The notes: generated by a model from the sequence alone, not told the origin. A DNA stretch of 64,000 nucleotides from Mesorhizobium sp. ES1-1 (GCF_020164785.1 NZ_JAIUGX010000002.1:124001-188000), one strand, 5' to 3'; positions 10,023 to 20,348 are shown, numbered from the stretch's first letter. Translations and numbers: made by a program.

Positions 10023-10036
10023 ATTGACGCGTCAAT
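10023..10036. promoter_or_regulatory. Candidate BetI operator palindrome
   Basis: A perfect 14-bp palindrome (ATTGACGCGTCAAT) in an AT-rich stretch between betI and the divergent thiolase gene. TetR-type repressors commonly bind such inverted repeats. Being just upstream of betI, it is the natural candidate for autoregulation of the bet operon. Binding is inferred. Confidence 0.6.
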
Positions 10037-10185
10037 CAACAAAAAAAGATTGGTGTGTTGACTGCTGTACCAAGTGATTGTCTGTCACGGCCCTACACGA
10101 CATGGTCGGGATTGTTTACATTTGAACAATGGATCGATCTGTGCCGGGACCGCCGTGCGGGAAGGCACCAAGGATGGAGACCGCC

Positions 10186-11352
10186 ATGACCGCATGCATC
10201 GTTGGATGGGCGCATTCGCGCTTCGGCAAGCTAGAAGGCGAGACGCTGGAAAGCCTGATCGTCAAGGTGGCGACGGATGCCCTGGACCACGCCGGCATAG
10301 GTCCCGACGAGGTCGACGAGATTGTGCTCGGTCATTTCAACGCCGGCTTCTCGTCCCAGGATTTCACCGCCAGCCTGGTCCTCCAGGCCGACGACCGGCT
10401 GCGCTTCAAGCCGGCGACCCGGGTCGAGAACGCATGCGCCACCGGCTCGGCGACGGTCAGCCAAGGTGTCCGCGCAATCGAAGCCAAGGCCGCGCGCATC
10501 GTACTGGTGGTCGGTGCGGAACAGATGACGACGACGCCTGGACCCGAGATCGGCAAGAACCTGCTGAAAGCCTCCTATCTGCCGGAGGATGCCGACACGC
10601 CGGCTGGATTTGCGGGTGTCTTCGGCAAGATCGCGCAGGCCTATTTCCAGCGCTACGGCGACCAATCCGACGCGCTGGCGATGATCGCCGCCAAGAACCA
10701 CAAGAACGGCGTCGACAACCCCTATGCGCAGATGCGCAAGGATTTCGGCTACGAGTTCTGCCGCCAGGAGAGCGAGAAGAACCCGTTCGTCGCTGGCCCG
10801 CTGAAACGCACCGACTGCTCGCTGGTCTCGGATGGCGCCGCCGCCCTGGTCCTTGCCGACACCGGCACGGCGTTGAAGATGCGTCGCGCGGTGGCGTTCC
10901 GCGCCAATGAGCATGTGCAGGATTTCCTGCCGATGTCGAAACGAGACATCCTGGCCTTCGAGGGCTGCGAGCACGCCTGGAACCAGGCGCTGAAGAACGC
11001 CGGCGTGACGCTCGACGATCTCTCCTTCGTTGAGACGCATGACTGCTTCACCATTGCCGAACTGATCGAATACGAGGCAATGGGCCTTGCCAAGCCGGGC
11101 GAGGGAGCCAAGCTCGCATTGGACGGCTCCACGGCGAAGGGAGGCAAGCTGCCCGTCAATCCCTCCGGTGGACTAAAGGCCAAGGGCCATCCAATCGGCG
11201 CGACCGGCGTCTCCATGCATGTGCTGACCGCCATGCAACTGGCCGGCGAAGCCGGCGGCATCCAGGTGCCCGGCGCCAAGCTCGGCGGCATCTTCAACAT
11301 GGGCGGAGCGGCCGTCGCCAACTACGTTTCCATCCTAGACCGGATCAGGTAA
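10186..11352 (+). CDS. Thiolase-superfamily acyl-CoA acetyltransferase (SCP-x-like)
   Basis: A 388-residue thiolase-fold protein. The acylated Cys is in VENACATGS (about residue 84). The SCP-x-type active-site His is in ETHDCFTIAELIEYE, and the C-terminal motif GGLKAKGHPIGATG carries the second catalytic His. The non-canonical HDCF region and NMGGAA ending place it with SCP-x/non-classical thiolases rather than PhaA/AtoB. The start is chosen for the GGAG six bases upstream; an ATG four codons earlier has poor spacing. It is divergent from betI and followed after 26 bp by the asparaginase gene, so the two may be cotranscribed. Whether it is degradative or biosynthetic is not determined. Confidence 0.85.
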   Translation: MTACIVGWAHSRFGKLEGETLESLIVKVATDALDHAGIGPDEVDEIVLGHFNAGFSSQDFTASLVLQADDRLRFKPATRVENACATGSATVSQGVRAIEAKAARIVLVVGAEQMTTTPGPEIGKNLLKASYLPEDADTPAGFAGVFGKIAQAYFQRYGDQSDALAMIAAKNHKNGVDNPYAQMRKDFGYEFCRQESEKNPFVAGPLKRTDCSLVSDGAAALVLADTGTALKMRRAVAFRANEHVQDFLPMSKRDILAFEGCEHAWNQALKNAGVTLDDLSFVETHDCFTIAELIEYEAMGLAKPGEGAKLALDGSTAKGGKLPVNPSGGLKAKGHPIGATGVSMHVLTAMQLAGEAGGIQVPGAKLGGIFNMGGAAVANYVSILDRIR

Positions 11353-11378
11353 ACCGCCCGGCAATCACGGGAGGTTTC

Positions 11379-12383
11379 ATGGCGAACCCGGTTTTGGTTG
11401 AAGTCCTACGCGGTGCAATCGTCGAGAGTGCACATCGCGGCGCGGTTTCCGTCTTCGACGGCGACGGCAAACCTGTCTGGGAGATAGGCGACACCGCCAG
11501 ACCCGTATTTCCGCGCTCGGCGGTCAAGGCGGTCCAGGCCTTGCCGCTCGTCGAATCGGGCGCCGCCGATGCCTACGGCTTCGGCAATCGCGAATTGGCG
11601 CTTGCCTGCGCCTCGCACTCGGGCGAACCCGCGCATGTGGAACTCGCCCGGGCCATGCTGGCCAAGGTTGGACTGGACGAGTCAGCGCTCGAATGTGGCG
11701 CGCATTGGCCTTCCGACCACGATGCAGAGATTGCGCTCGCCCGCAGCGGCGCTTCGCCGAATGCGCTACACAACAATTGTTCCGGCAAGCACTCGGGATT
11801 CCTCTGCACCTGCGTCCATTCCGGCCTCGACCACCGAGGCTACGTCAAGGCGGGCCACAAAGTGCAGGAGATGGTCCGCGACGCCATGCAGTCTGTTACA
11901 GGCGCCATCCATGGTGTCGAGGAGCGGGCAATCGATGGTTGCTCGATTCCCACCTATGCAGTGCCGCTGAAGAGCTTCGCGCTCGGCTTTGCCCGCATGG
12001 CCACGGGCAATGGATTTGGTCCCGACCGCGCTAAGGCCGCGAAAAGGCTGCTTTCGGCATGCATGGCAGAACCATTCTTTGTTGCCGGCACCAATCGCGC
12101 CGATGTCGCCTTGATGGAAGCCGCCCCTGGCCGGATCTTCGCGAAGGGCGGCGCCGAAGGCGTCCATTGTGCCGCGATCCCGGAACTCGGCCTCGGCATA
12201 GCGCTGAAATGCGACGATGGCGCCGGCCGTGCGGGCGGTGCGATAGTCGCCACCGTCCTTGCCCGATTACTGCATGCGGACGAAACGCTGTCCGCGAGGT
12301 TGCTTGAATTGGCGAATGAAGCAATTGAAAGCCGGATCGGCGCCAAGGTCGGTGCGCTGCGGCCGACGGCGGCGATTGGCTAG
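11379..12383 (+). CDS. L-asparaginase, rhizobial class (R. etli AnsA type)
   Basis: Hydrolyses asparagine to aspartate and ammonia. The 334-residue protein belongs to the asparaginase II family of Rhizobium etli (COG4448), unrelated to E. coli AnsA/AnsB and structurally like serine beta-lactamases. Visible family residues are the SxxK pair in FPRSAVKAVQ (S47, K50), the metal/substrate Cys-Lys in NNCSGKHSGF (about 135-138), and DGCSIPTYA (about 188-195). The final DDGAGRAGGA segment is also typical. RBS GGGAGG precedes the ATG. It follows the thiolase closely. Rhizobia have constitutive and inducible versions; which one this is cannot be told here. Confidence 0.9.
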   Translation: MANPVLVEVLRGAIVESAHRGAVSVFDGDGKPVWEIGDTARPVFPRSAVKAVQALPLVESGAADAYGFGNRELALACASHSGEPAHVELARAMLAKVGLDESALECGAHWPSDHDAEIALARSGASPNALHNNCSGKHSGFLCTCVHSGLDHRGYVKAGHKVQEMVRDAMQSVTGAIHGVEERAIDGCSIPTYAVPLKSFALGFARMATGNGFGPDRAKAAKRLLSACMAEPFFVAGTNRADVALMEAAPGRIFAKGGAEGVHCAAIPELGLGIALKCDDGAGRAGGAIVATVLARLLHADETLSARLLELANEAIESRIGAKVGALRPTAAIG

Positions 12384-12527
12384 ACGGGCGCCCGCGACTT
12401 AAACTCGAACGACAATGCACTTGACGCTTCCGTTGGAAGCGCAGGAATCGTGGCAGCTTCCGACATGGCGCCTATCCAGAATGCGCGACTGGCTTGTCGA
12501 GCAGCCGCTCCGCGCCTAAGCTCAGGC

Positions 12528-13001
12528 ATGAGCAGAGCCTTTACCCGTGAAGAAGACAGCGAAAACGCCATCGCCGGCATTGGCGAGCGGCCGGTAAGCC
12601 ACCACCGTAACCTGGTGACCGAACACGGCCTGATGCAGATCGAGCACGCCTTGACTGAGTTGCGCGACGAGCTGGCCAAGGCAGAAAAGAACGCCGATCG
12701 CGAACGCATAGCGCTGGTGTCGCGCGACTTGCGCTACTGGACCGCACGGCGTGAAAACGCCGAACTATCCGTGCCGGAGCCGGGCAGCGATCTGGTGCGC
12801 TTCGGCATGGGCGTCACGCTGGAAGGCGAGGACGGCAAAAAGGTACACTGGAAGATCGTTGGCGAAGATGAGGCTGACCCATCGAAGGGCTCGATCTCCC
12901 ATATTTCGCCGATGGCCGTAGCCCTGTTCGGCAAGAAGGTCGGGGACGTGGCTGTTGTCAACGGCAAGGAATGGGAAATCGTCAAGCTGTCGGATGCCTG
13001 A
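12528..13001 (+). CDS. GreA/GreB-family protein with shortened coiled coil
   Basis: A 157-residue protein. The C-terminal half matches the FKBP-like domain of Gre factors (VRFGMGVTLEGEDGKKVHWKI, then ISPMAVALFGKKVGDVAVV). The N-terminal half is a short charged helical hairpin (MQIEHALTELRDELAKAEKN, then RENAEL) preceded by about 30 extra residues. The acidic tip of true GreA (GDLxENAEY type) is not present between the helices. It may therefore modulate RNA polymerase without stimulating transcript cleavage, as Rnk- or Gfh-type proteins do. The ATG at the chosen position gives normal family length; an upstream ATG would add 26 residues. The gene is monocistronic and convergent with the AbrB gene. 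Confidence 0.75.
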   Translation: MSRAFTREEDSENAIAGIGERPVSHHRNLVTEHGLMQIEHALTELRDELAKAEKNADRERIALVSRDLRYWTARRENAELSVPEPGSDLVRFGMGVTLEGEDGKKVHWKIVGEDEADPSKGSISHISPMAVALFGKKVGDVAVVNGKEWEIVKLSDA

Positions 13002-13015
13002 CGCCAGCTGGCGTC
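13000..13015. terminator. Possible bidirectional terminator between convergent genes
   Basis: A perfect 16-bp palindrome (GACGCCAGCTGGCGTC) overlaps the Gre-like stop codon and ends two bases before the stop of the convergent AbrB gene. It can form a stem on either strand. There is no strong T-tract, so intrinsic termination would be weak. Confidence 0.4.
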
Positions 13016-13017
13016 GT

Positions 13018-13245
13018 CTATTTGGCCAGCCTTTGCGATGTGACCTCGTACTTGTCCATGACATCACGAGCAGCGCGCATCTGCCGCTCAAGGTCGTCAC
13101 TTTCCACCGGTCTGAGAATGACGCCGTCATCGATTTCGATAATCTGGAGTTGATCGCCCACTTGCAGGTTCAGGCTGTTGAGCATTTCCCGTGGGAAGAT
13201 CACGGCGCCTAATCCGTCTTCGAGCTTGTGAACGATAGTCTTCAC
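13018..13245 (-). CDS. AbrB/SpoVT-type antitoxin-like DNA-binding protein (orphan)
   Basis: A 75-residue protein with a swapped-hairpin AbrB/MazE fold: HKLEDGLGAVIFPREMLNSL, then LQVGDQLQIIEIDDGVILRPV. A charged C-terminal helix follows that in antitoxins binds the toxin. It resembles the "putative addiction module antidote" proteins normally followed by a Doc-type toxin gene. No toxin frame lies on either side: downstream is the convergent Gre-like gene, and the 65 bp upstream separate it from mutB. It is therefore either a solitary transcription factor or a relic of a toxin-antitoxin pair. Confidence 0.8.
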   Translation of the reverse strand: MKTIVHKLEDGLGAVIFPREMLNSLNLQVGDQLQIIEIDDGVILRPVESDDLERQMRAARDVMDKYEVTSQRLAK

Positions 13246-13310
13246 GGTTGTTACCCTTGGTTGCGTTCGTGTTTTGATACAACCTTTTCCGGCAACATGG
13301 CAATCTTCGC

Positions 13311-15431
13311 TTAGCGTGCCAACAGTCGATCCGTCAGCCGATCCGCCGCTTCGGGAATAACAGTACCAGGCGGAAAAATCTCGGAGGCACCGGCTTGCAA
13401 CACCGCGTGATAGTCTTGCGGCGGGATGACGCCGCCGGCCACGATCAGCATATCACCGCGGCCGAGCTTTTTCAGCGCATCGCGCAACTCTGGGATCAGC
13501 GTCAGATGACCCGCCGCCAACGACGAGGCGCCGACGATATGGACGTCCTGTGCCGCTGCCAGTCTGGCGATCTCCTCCGGGGTCTGGAACATCGCGCCGA
13601 CGGTGACGTCGAATCCCAGATCGGCGAAGGCGGTGGCGATGACCTTCTGCCCCCGGTCGTGGCCGTCCTGACCCATCTTGGCGACCAGGATGCGGGGCTT
13701 GCCGCCGAACTTTTTCTCGAACGCATCGAGCTTGTGCTGCAGCCTGTCGACCACCGCATTGTCGCCCAGCGTCTTGCGATAAACGCCTGAAATTGTCTGC
13801 ACCGTAGCGACATGACGGCCGAAAGCCTTCTCCAGCGCCATTGAGATCTCGCCCACCGTGGCGTTGGCGCGTGCGGCGCGTATGGCGAATTCAAGCAGGT
13901 TCTCATTGCCATGCGCGGCCTGGGTCAGCGCGTCGAGCGCGCTTTCCACGGCCGCGACATCGCGCGTGCCTTTCAGGCTTTGGAGCTTCGACAATTGGCG
14001 GGCTCTGACCTCGGCATTGTCGATCTTCAGCACATCGACCTCGATGTCCGTCCCGGGCCGATACGCGTTGACGCCGACCAGCATCTGCTCACCGGAATCG
14101 ATGCGCGCTTGAGTGCGGGCGGCGGCTTCCTCGATGCGTAGCTTTGGGATGCCCTGTTCAGTCGCGGCCGCCATGCCGCCGAGCGCCTCGACTTCCTCGA
14201 TATGGGCAAGCGCGCGCGCCGCCAGATCATGGGTCAGCCTCTCGACATAGGCCGAACCGCCCCACGGATCGATGATGCGCGTGGTGCCGGATTCCTTTTG
14301 CAGGATGAGCTGGGTGTTGCGGGCGATGCGCGCGGAGTGGTCGGTCGGCAGTGCCATCGCCTCGTCGAACGAATTGGTATGCAGGGACTGCGTATGGCCT
14401 TGGGTCGCCGCCATCGCCTCGATCATGGTGCGCGTGATGTTGTTGTAGGGATCCTGCGCCGTCAGCGACCAGCCCGACGTCTGGCAATGTGTGCGCAGCG
14501 ACAGCGAGCGTTCGTCCTTCGGTGCAAAATTCTTCGCCATCAAAGTCGCCCACAACAGGCGCGCTGCCCTGAGCTTGGCGACTTCCATGAAGAAGTTCAT
14601 GCCGATTGCCCAGAAGAAGGACAGGCGCGGTGCGAAGCGGTCGATATCGAGACCGGCCGCAACTCCGGCACGCGCATATTCGATACCGTCGGCGATCGTA
14701 TAGCCGAGCTCGAGGTCCGCCGTCGCACCAGCCTCCTGCATGTGGTAGCCGGAGATCGATATCGAGTTGAATTTCGGCATGTTCTTCGACGTGTAGGAGA
14801 AGATGTCCGACACGATCCGCATCGAGGGTTTCGGCGGATAGATGTAGGTGTTGCGGACTATGAACTCCTTCAGGATGTCGTTCTGGATGGTCCCGGCGAG
14901 ATCCTTCTGGGCGACGCCCTGTTCCTCCGCTGCTACGATGTAGAGCGCCATGATCGGCAACACGGCGCCGTTCATCGTCATCGAGACCGTCATCTCGTCT
15001 AGCGGAATCCCATCGAACAGCTGGCGCATGTCGAGAATGGAATCGATGGCGACGCCGGCCATGCCGACATCGCCGGCGACGCGCGGATGGTCGCTGTCAT
15101 AGCCGCGATGCGTGGCGAGGTCGAAGGCCACCGAAAGGCCCTTCTGGCCGGCGGCAAGGTTGCGCCGGTAGAAGGCGTTGGACTCCTCCGCCGTCGAGAA
15201 CCCGGCATATTGCCGGATGGTCCAGGGCTGCTGGACATACATTGTGGGGTAGGGGCCGCGCACGAAGGGCGGCAGGCCGGGATAGGTGTCGAGATATGGC
15301 AATCCCTTGAGGTCGTCCTCGGTATAGAGATGCTTGACGACAAGGCTTTCCGGCGTTGTCCGCTGCCCTTTGATATCGACCTGTGCGCCGCGGGGCGGCA
15401 CCCAGCCGATCTGACTGAAATCGGGAATCAA
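13311..15431 (-). CDS. Methylmalonyl-CoA mutase, large (catalytic) subunit
   Basis: Adenosylcobalamin-dependent isomerisation of (R)-methylmalonyl-CoA to succinyl-CoA, the last step of propionyl-CoA assimilation. The 706-residue protein has the catalytic TIM barrel ([16 protein letters not shown] near residue 63; [17 protein letters not shown] near 110). The C-terminal cobalamin domain carries DGHDRG (His near 591, the cobalt ligand). The start is a TTG overlapping the small-subunit stop (TTGA), so the subunits are translationally coupled. In rhizobia this serves degradation of branched-chain amino acids, odd-chain fatty acids and possibly polyhydroxybutyrate-linked pathways. Usual names are mutB, bhbA or scpA. 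Confidence 0.96.
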   Translation of the reverse strand: MIPDFSQIGWVPPRGAQVDIKGQRTTPESLVVKHLYTEDDLKGLPYLDTYPGLPPFVRGPYPTMYVQQPWTIRQYAGFSTAEESNAFYRRNLAAGQKGLSVAFDLATHRGYDSDHPRVAGDVGMAGVAIDSILDMRQLFDGIPLDEMTVSMTMNGAVLPIMALYIVAAEEQGVAQKDLAGTIQNDILKEFIVRNTYIYPPKPSMRIVSDIFSYTSKNMPKFNSISISGYHMQEAGATADLELGYTIADGIEYARAGVAAGLDIDRFAPRLSFFWAIGMNFFMEVAKLRAARLLWATLMAKNFAPKDERSLSLRTHCQTSGWSLTAQDPYNNITRTMIEAMAATQGHTQSLHTNSFDEAMALPTDHSARIARNTQLILQKESGTTRIIDPWGGSAYVERLTHDLAARALAHIEEVEALGGMAAATEQGIPKLRIEEAAARTQARIDSGEQMLVGVNAYRPGTDIEVDVLKIDNAEVRARQLSKLQSLKGTRDVAAVESALDALTQAAHGNENLLEFAIRAARANATVGEISMALEKAFGRHVATVQTISGVYRKTLGDNAVVDRLQHKLDAFEKKFGGKPRILVAKMGQDGHDRGQKVIATAFADLGFDVTVGAMFQTPEEIARLAAAQDVHIVGASSLAAGHLTLIPELRDALKKLGRGDMLIVAGGVIPPQDYHAVLQAGASEIFPPGTVIPEAADRLTDRLLAR

Positions 15432-16861
15432 GAAGCGGCTCCGATCGATTGGTCGATGCGGACAGGAAACAGCTGTTCGCAGACGGCTACGCCTTCGGTG
15501 AGGGGCGACCGCCGTTCCGCCGCCAGTGTCTCGACCGGACGCTCGCTTTTCAGGGGATAGACCGTCGTACCGACGATGGTGCGCTCGCCTGAACGGTAGG
15601 CTTCATTGCGGCGCGCGGCCGCTTCATGAACGCGAGCCTGGATATGCCCGTCCTGGAGACTGGCCAACACGCCGCCCTCCGCCTCGATCATCTGCAATTG
15701 CTCCCAGGCCGCCTCGCATAGATGCGCGGTCAGGGCTTCGACAGCGCCGGAGCCATGGGCAGGATCGGCGACATGATCGATGTGGCTTTCATTGGCCATG
15801 ACCAATTGCGCGTTGCGGGCGACCCGGCGGGCAAACCCGGCCGGCAGGCCGTGCGCGGCCGTGTGCGGCAGGATCGAGATCGAATCGGCGCCGCCGGTGG
15901 CCGCCGCGAAGCCGGCAATGGCGCCGCGCAGGATGTTGGTTTCGGGATCCAACATCGTCATCATGCGAAACGATGTCTCCGCATGGATGTTGGCCGTGGA
16001 GCCGGGGATGGAGCACGCCTCCTGCGCCCGTGCCCAGAGCCTTCGCAGGGCCCGCACCTTGGCCATCGACAGGAATTGGTCCTGATCAACGCTGAGCGCG
16101 AAGCCGATGTGCGGCGCCGCATAGACAAGGGGCTGCCGGGCAGTCTCGAACATCCGGAGATAGGAGACAGCCGAAGCGAGCATGATGCCAAGCTCCTGTG
16201 CCTCGGTGGCGCCGGCATTGTGGAAGACACGTCCGTCGGCCTCCAGCAGCACGCCCGGGACATCCATGGAGAAGAAATGCGCCAGCGATTGCGGCATCGA
16301 GGCCTGCAAAGCCTCGATCGACATCCGCAACCGGCCCGTTCCGGCGAAGATCGCCGCGGGATCGATGCCGAAGGAGAGGTTGAGTGTGGCCGGATCGGAC
16401 CGGCGTTTGCCCAGAAACGCTACCAGCCAGTCGGCGACGGCGCGGCTCCACGGATGGGCATCGATGCGGATCTGCACACGGTCGAGGGGGATGCCGTCGA
16501 GCACCGTCTCCAGCGCCTGCGTGGTTCTCGGCAGACCAAAGCCGAATGCATTCGGGGCGCCTTCGAAGACGAGCGACAAGCCGGTCGCGCCTTGGGCAAC
16601 ATCTTCCAGTGCTTGGGCTTTGGCGCGGTCGATATCCGGATCGTCGACGCGCTGGCTGACGATCCAGGGCGACAAGGGGTTGGCGCGCACCATCGGCTCC
16701 GCCCCGGCCGCACGGTCGTAGAGCGGCTCGATGCGCATACCGTCATCGGTGCGCGAGACAAGCTTTTCCTCGAACGATGCGCCAGCCAGCGCCTTCTCCG
16801 CCAAGGCCAGCCAACGCTGGCGCAGGGGTTCACCATCCTTCGTCAAGGCTCCGGCGGCCAT
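15428..16861 (-). CDS. mutA: Methylmalonyl-CoA mutase, small subunit
   Basis: Non-catalytic partner of the mutase, homologous to the barrel half of the large subunit. The 477-residue protein keeps barrel features ([43 protein letters not shown]) but lacks the DxHxxG cobalamin motif, as expected. The ATG is chosen because GAGG lies seven bases upstream; an ATG six codons earlier would enclose that site. It is the first gene of the mutase pair and its stop overlaps the large-subunit start. In many alphaproteobacteria only the large subunit is well conserved; here both are intact. Confidence 0.92.
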   Translation of the reverse strand: MAAGALTKDGEPLRQRWLALAEKALAGASFEEKLVSRTDDGMRIEPLYDRAAGAEPMVRANPLSPWIVSQRVDDPDIDRAKAQALEDVAQGATGLSLVFEGAPNAFGFGLPRTTQALETVLDGIPLDRVQIRIDAHPWSRAVADWLVAFLGKRRSDPATLNLSFGIDPAAIFAGTGRLRMSIEALQASMPQSLAHFFSMDVPGVLLEADGRVFHNAGATEAQELGIMLASAVSYLRMFETARQPLVYAAPHIGFALSVDQDQFLSMAKVRALRRLWARAQEACSIPGSTANIHAETSFRMMTMLDPETNILRGAIAGFAAATGGADSISILPHTAAHGLPAGFARRVARNAQLVMANESHIDHVADPAHGSGAVEALTAHLCEAAWEQLQMIEAEGGVLASLQDGHIQARVHEAAARRNEAYRSGERTIVGTTVYPLKSERPVETLAAERRSPLTEGVAVCEQLFPVRIDQSIGAAS

Positions 16862-17135
16862 CCGTTTTCCTCGTTTCATTGGGCCGTGTCAGGCCGGTCG
16901 TCAGTCTACGGTTCCCGGTTCATTACCGCAATGCAACGCAACCTCCATGACCGATTCTATCCCGATATAGGGCCGGCTGGCTGGAACGGAACAATGAGCG
17001 ACTGTCATACAGCAGCGAATCCGCACGCTTCCAAAACCCGATTTCGAGGATTGGCATTGTCGCTATGCGGCAGCGTCACTATACCTGCGGCGAGCCCTGG
17101 TTACTTTGGCAGACAGCATTGCGGAGAGCGTACAT

Positions 17136-18683
17136 ATGGCTGACGACAACAGCATTTTCATTGGCGCCAGCCGCAAGCCGGACGACAGCTACCAGCGCGC
17201 CGAGCAACTGCTACTGCAGTACGGCAATCGCCATGGCCTTGTGACGGGCGCCACCGGCACCGGCAAGACCGTTACCCTGCAGATTCTGGCCGAAGGATTC
17301 TCCAACGCCGGCGTGCCGGTGTTCTGCGCCGACATCAAGGGCGATCTCTCCGGCATAGCCATGATGGGAACGGCTCAGGATTTCCTCGTCAAACGGGCCG
17401 AGCAGGTCAGGCTCGACCCTTACGACTTCCAGGAATTTCCGGTCATCTTCTGGGATCTGTTTGGAGAGCAGGGCCATTCGATCCGGGCGACGGTCTCGGA
17501 AATGGGGCCATTGCTGTTGTCGCGCCTGATGAACCTGACCGAGGCGCAGGAAGGCATCATGAACATCGCCTTCCGCCTTGCCGACGAGGAAGGCCTCCTC
17601 CTGCTCGACATGAAGGATCTGCAGGCGCTGCTCGCCAACATCGCCGAGCGCGCCGACGAACTGGGCTCGCGTTACGGCAATGTGACGAAGCCTTCCGTGG
17701 GAGCCATCCAGCGCACGCTTCTGGTGCTCGAACAGCAGGGCGCGGCGCATTTCTTCGGCGAGCCGGCGCTGCGCATCTCCGACATCATGCGAACGACCCG
17801 TGACGGGCGCGGGGCCATTAGCGTGCTCGCAGCCGACAAGCTGATGATGAACCCGCGCCTTTACGCAACCTTCCTCCTCTGGCTGATGTCGGAACTGTTC
17901 GAAGTGCTTCCGGAAGTCGGCGATCCCGACAGGCCGAAGCTCGTATTCTTCTTCGACGAGGCGCATCTTCTGTTCGACGAGGCCCCGAAGGTTCTGATCG
18001 ACCGTGTCGAACAGGTTGTCCGCCTGATCCGTTCGAAAGGCGTCGGCGTTTATTTCGTCACCCAGAACCCTCTCGATATTCCCGAAAAGGTCCTGGCGCA
18101 GCTCGGCAACCGCGTCCAGCACGCCTTGCGCGCCTATACGCCAAGGGAACAGCAGGCGGTGAAGACGGCAGCGGAGACGTTCCGCCCGAACCCCGATTTC
18201 GACTGCATGACCGCCATTACCCAGCTTGGGACCGGCGAAGCGCTGGTCTCGACGCTGGAGGCCAAGGGCATCCCGTCCATGGTGCAGCGGACGCTGATCC
18301 GCCCGCCGTCCTCGCGGCTCGGCCCGATCACACCTGCCGAGCGCCTCCAGCTTATCCAGGAGAGCCCGGTCGCTGGCCAATACGAGCAGACCATCGACCG
18401 CGAATCGGCCTTCGAGATGCTGCAGAAAAAGGCCAGGGAAGCTCAGGATTCGGAAGAGCAGGGGAGGCAGGGAACCACCGGCGGCTCGCGCTGGACGATC
18501 CCCGGCTTCGGCAATGACGATGACAAGCCGGGACCCGCTGGCCGGCGCGTACCTTCGCCGCGTCCGTCCAATCGGCAGACAGTGGCCGAGGCCGCGATCA
18601 AGTCGGTGGTTCGATCCGTCGGTTCTTCGGTGGGCCGGGCCATTGTGCGCGGAATCCTGGGCAGCCTGTCACGGGGACGATGA
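17136..18683 (+). CDS. HerA-like ATPase, DUF853 family (YjgR type)
   Basis: A 515-residue P-loop ATPase of the FtsK/HerA superfamily. Walker A is GATGTGKT (about residues 38-45) and Walker B is [15 protein letters not shown] (about 268-282). An Arg-finger region and the motif [31 protein letters not shown] follow, characteristic of DUF853. The C-terminal 80 residues are low complexity and basic, and may bind nucleic acid or partners. The cellular role of DUF853 is not established; it is not paired with NurA here. The start follows a good RBS (GGAGAG). The gene is divergent from mutA, with about 270 bp between. Confidence 0.88.
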   Translation: MADDNSIFIGASRKPDDSYQRAEQLLLQYGNRHGLVTGATGTGKTVTLQILAEGFSNAGVPVFCADIKGDLSGIAMMGTAQDFLVKRAEQVRLDPYDFQEFPVIFWDLFGEQGHSIRATVSEMGPLLLSRLMNLTEAQEGIMNIAFRLADEEGLLLLDMKDLQALLANIAERADELGSRYGNVTKPSVGAIQRTLLVLEQQGAAHFFGEPALRISDIMRTTRDGRGAISVLAADKLMMNPRLYATFLLWLMSELFEVLPEVGDPDRPKLVFFFDEAHLLFDEAPKVLIDRVEQVVRLIRSKGVGVYFVTQNPLDIPEKVLAQLGNRVQHALRAYTPREQQAVKTAAETFRPNPDFDCMTAITQLGTGEALVSTLEAKGIPSMVQRTLIRPPSSRLGPITPAERLQLIQESPVAGQYEQTIDRESAFEMLQKKAREAQDSEEQGRQGTTGGSRWTIPGFGNDDDKPGPAGRRVPSPRPSNRQTVAEAAIKSVVRSVGSSVGRAIVRGILGSLSRGR

Positions 18684-18726
18684 GCACTGACCTGGAGTCG
18701 GCGACGACGTCGTTCCGGCGCCAAGC

Positions 18727-19515
18727 TTAGAAGACAGCGTCGTTCGGCACGCCGGCGTCGATCGGGATTGCTTGGCGGTTGCCCGTTGCCACGGATGCCT
18801 GGCCAATATCGGCCGTCACGATGACCGGGGTCTTAGACGGGACACGATCGTACAGATCGATAATGTCCTGGTTCATGAAGCGAACGCAGCCGGACGAGAC
18901 CGACTTGCCGATAGACCTCCATTCCGGCGAACCGTGAAGGCGGTAGAGCGTGTCCACATTCCCCTGGAAGAGATACAGGGCACGCGCACCAAGCGGGTTC
19001 TTCAAGCCGCCGGGCATGCCGCCATTGTCGGCGCTATACGGCTTCAATTCCGGCTGACGGGCTATCATTTCATCCGGCGGCGTCCATTTGGGCCACTTCT
19101 GCTTCCACTGGACCACGGCGTCGCCGGACCATTCGAAACCGGCACGGCCTAGGCCGACGCCGTAACGGATCGCCTGCCCGCCCGGGCGCACCAGATAGAG
19201 ATGATGCCCCGTCGTGTCGACGACGATGGTGCCGGGCTGCTGGCCCGTCGGATCGGGAACGATCTGGCGCAGGTACTGCGGATCGATCTTCTCGAAGGGT
19301 ATGGCTGGAAGGTCGAAGCCGCCATCGCTGACAGCGGCGTACATGGTCGCATAATCCGGCAGCGGTGGTTCGACATAGACCGGTGGCGGTGGTGCGACCG
19401 GCGCCGGACCGGTGGTGGCGCATGCTGAAACCGCAATCGAGGCGGCGCCCAATGCCGCGGCATTGAGAAAGCCGCGGCGGCTGAGGCGAATAGTTTCGAT
19501 TTCGGTTGTGGACAT
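18727..19515 (-). CDS. L,D-transpeptidase (YkuD domain), Tat lipoprotein
   Basis: Periplasmic cell-wall enzyme predicted to form 3-3 peptidoglycan cross-links or attach outer-membrane proteins. The 262-residue protein begins with a twin-arginine motif (SRRGF) and a hydrophobic segment ending in a lipobox (SAC, Cys near 32). This points to Tat export and lipid anchoring. A Pro-rich linker follows, then the YkuD domain with catalytic His in YRLHGSPEWR (about 194) and catalytic Cys in SVSSGCVRFMN (about 210). The start is the ATG with GAAGG upstream; longer frames lack an RBS. Rhizobia carry many paralogues, so no gene name is given. Confidence 0.92.
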   Translation of the reverse strand: MSTTEIETIRLSRRGFLNAAALGAASIAVSACATTGPAPVAPPPPVYVEPPLPDYATMYAAVSDGGFDLPAIPFEKIDPQYLRQIVPDPTGQQPGTIVVDTTGHHLYLVRPGGQAIRYGVGLGRAGFEWSGDAVVQWKQKWPKWTPPDEMIARQPELKPYSADNGGMPGGLKNPLGARALYLFQGNVDTLYRLHGSPEWRSIGKSVSSGCVRFMNQDIIDLYDRVPSKTPVIVTADIGQASVATGNRQAIPIDAGVPNDAVF

Positions 19516-19685
19516 GGCTGCCTTCTTTAGGTCGCAAATCGCAACAAAGCGTGAATTCGCGGACCGCTGTTGTCGGTGCTGAGAACACTTGGGGCGATAG
19601 GCGGTTCCGATTCGGACCTGAACGTGAGCAAAGAAAGGCGAACCTGTGACTGCCCGGCCACTGTGGCAGCGATGCCACATCTGAG

Positions 19686-20348
19686 TTAGCCGCCGAATAC
19701 GAGCGCGTCGAGCGATGGAAGGATCAGGGAAGGGGGGAAATCCCGATACTCCTCGGGCTGGTTGGACCGGTTGATCCAGACGGTGCGAAACCCGAACTTG
19801 GTGGCTCCCGCGATGTCCCAGCGGTTGGAGGACTGGAATGACACAGCGGCAGGATAGAGGCGCCAGCCGGTGGCGACCATGTCGTAGACCGATGGGTCGG
19901 TCTTGAAGCGCCGCACCATGTCGACCGAATAGATATCGTCCAGAACCTGATCGAGCGCGGCGGACTTCACCGCTGCCTCTAGCATCTCGGGTGATCCGTT
20001 GGACAGGATGGCCAGTCTGGCCCCGGATGCCTTCAGTGCTTTAAGAACCGCAGGCACTTCCGGATAACAGTCCAGCCGCCAATACGCGTCCAGCAATGTC
20101 GCCTTGAGGCTGGGATCGGCGCTTGGCACCTTGCGGAAGGCGAAATCCAGCGCCTGCTCGGTCAACTGCCAGAAATCCGCATAGGCGCCCATCAGCGTGC
20201 GCACCCAGGAATATTCCAGCTGCTTGGCGCGCCAGGTTTCGGACAGCAGCTGGCCGTCCGGCCCAATCTTGTCGGCGTGGCGGCGCACGGCCGCATGCAC
20301 GTCGAACAGCGTGCCATAAGCGTCGAAAACATAGGCGGCATATTGCAT
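19686..20348 (-). CDS. Haloacid dehalogenase type II (HAD superfamily)
   Basis: A 220-residue HAD hydrolase. The nucleophile Asp is in FDAYGTLFD (D9), the second motif is LAILSNGSP (about residue 113), and motifs III/IV are RRFKTDPSVYD and FQSSNRWDIAGATKFG. The S-x-N-x-WD sequence and overall pattern match (S)-2-haloacid dehalogenases, which release halide from short 2-haloalkanoates. Many rhizobial members have no confirmed halogenated substrate. The ATG is chosen because the HAD core starts immediately after it. It is divergent from the aminotransferase gene, with about 155 bp between. Confidence 0.9.
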   Translation of the reverse strand: MQYAAYVFDAYGTLFDVHAAVRRHADKIGPDGQLLSETWRAKQLEYSWVRTLMGAYADFWQLTEQALDFAFRKVPSADPSLKATLLDAYWRLDCYPEVPAVLKALKASGARLAILSNGSPEMLEAAVKSAALDQVLDDIYSVDMVRRFKTDPSVYDMVATGWRLYPAAVSFQSSNRWDIAGATKFGFRTVWINRSNQPEEYRDFPPSLILPSLDALVFGG

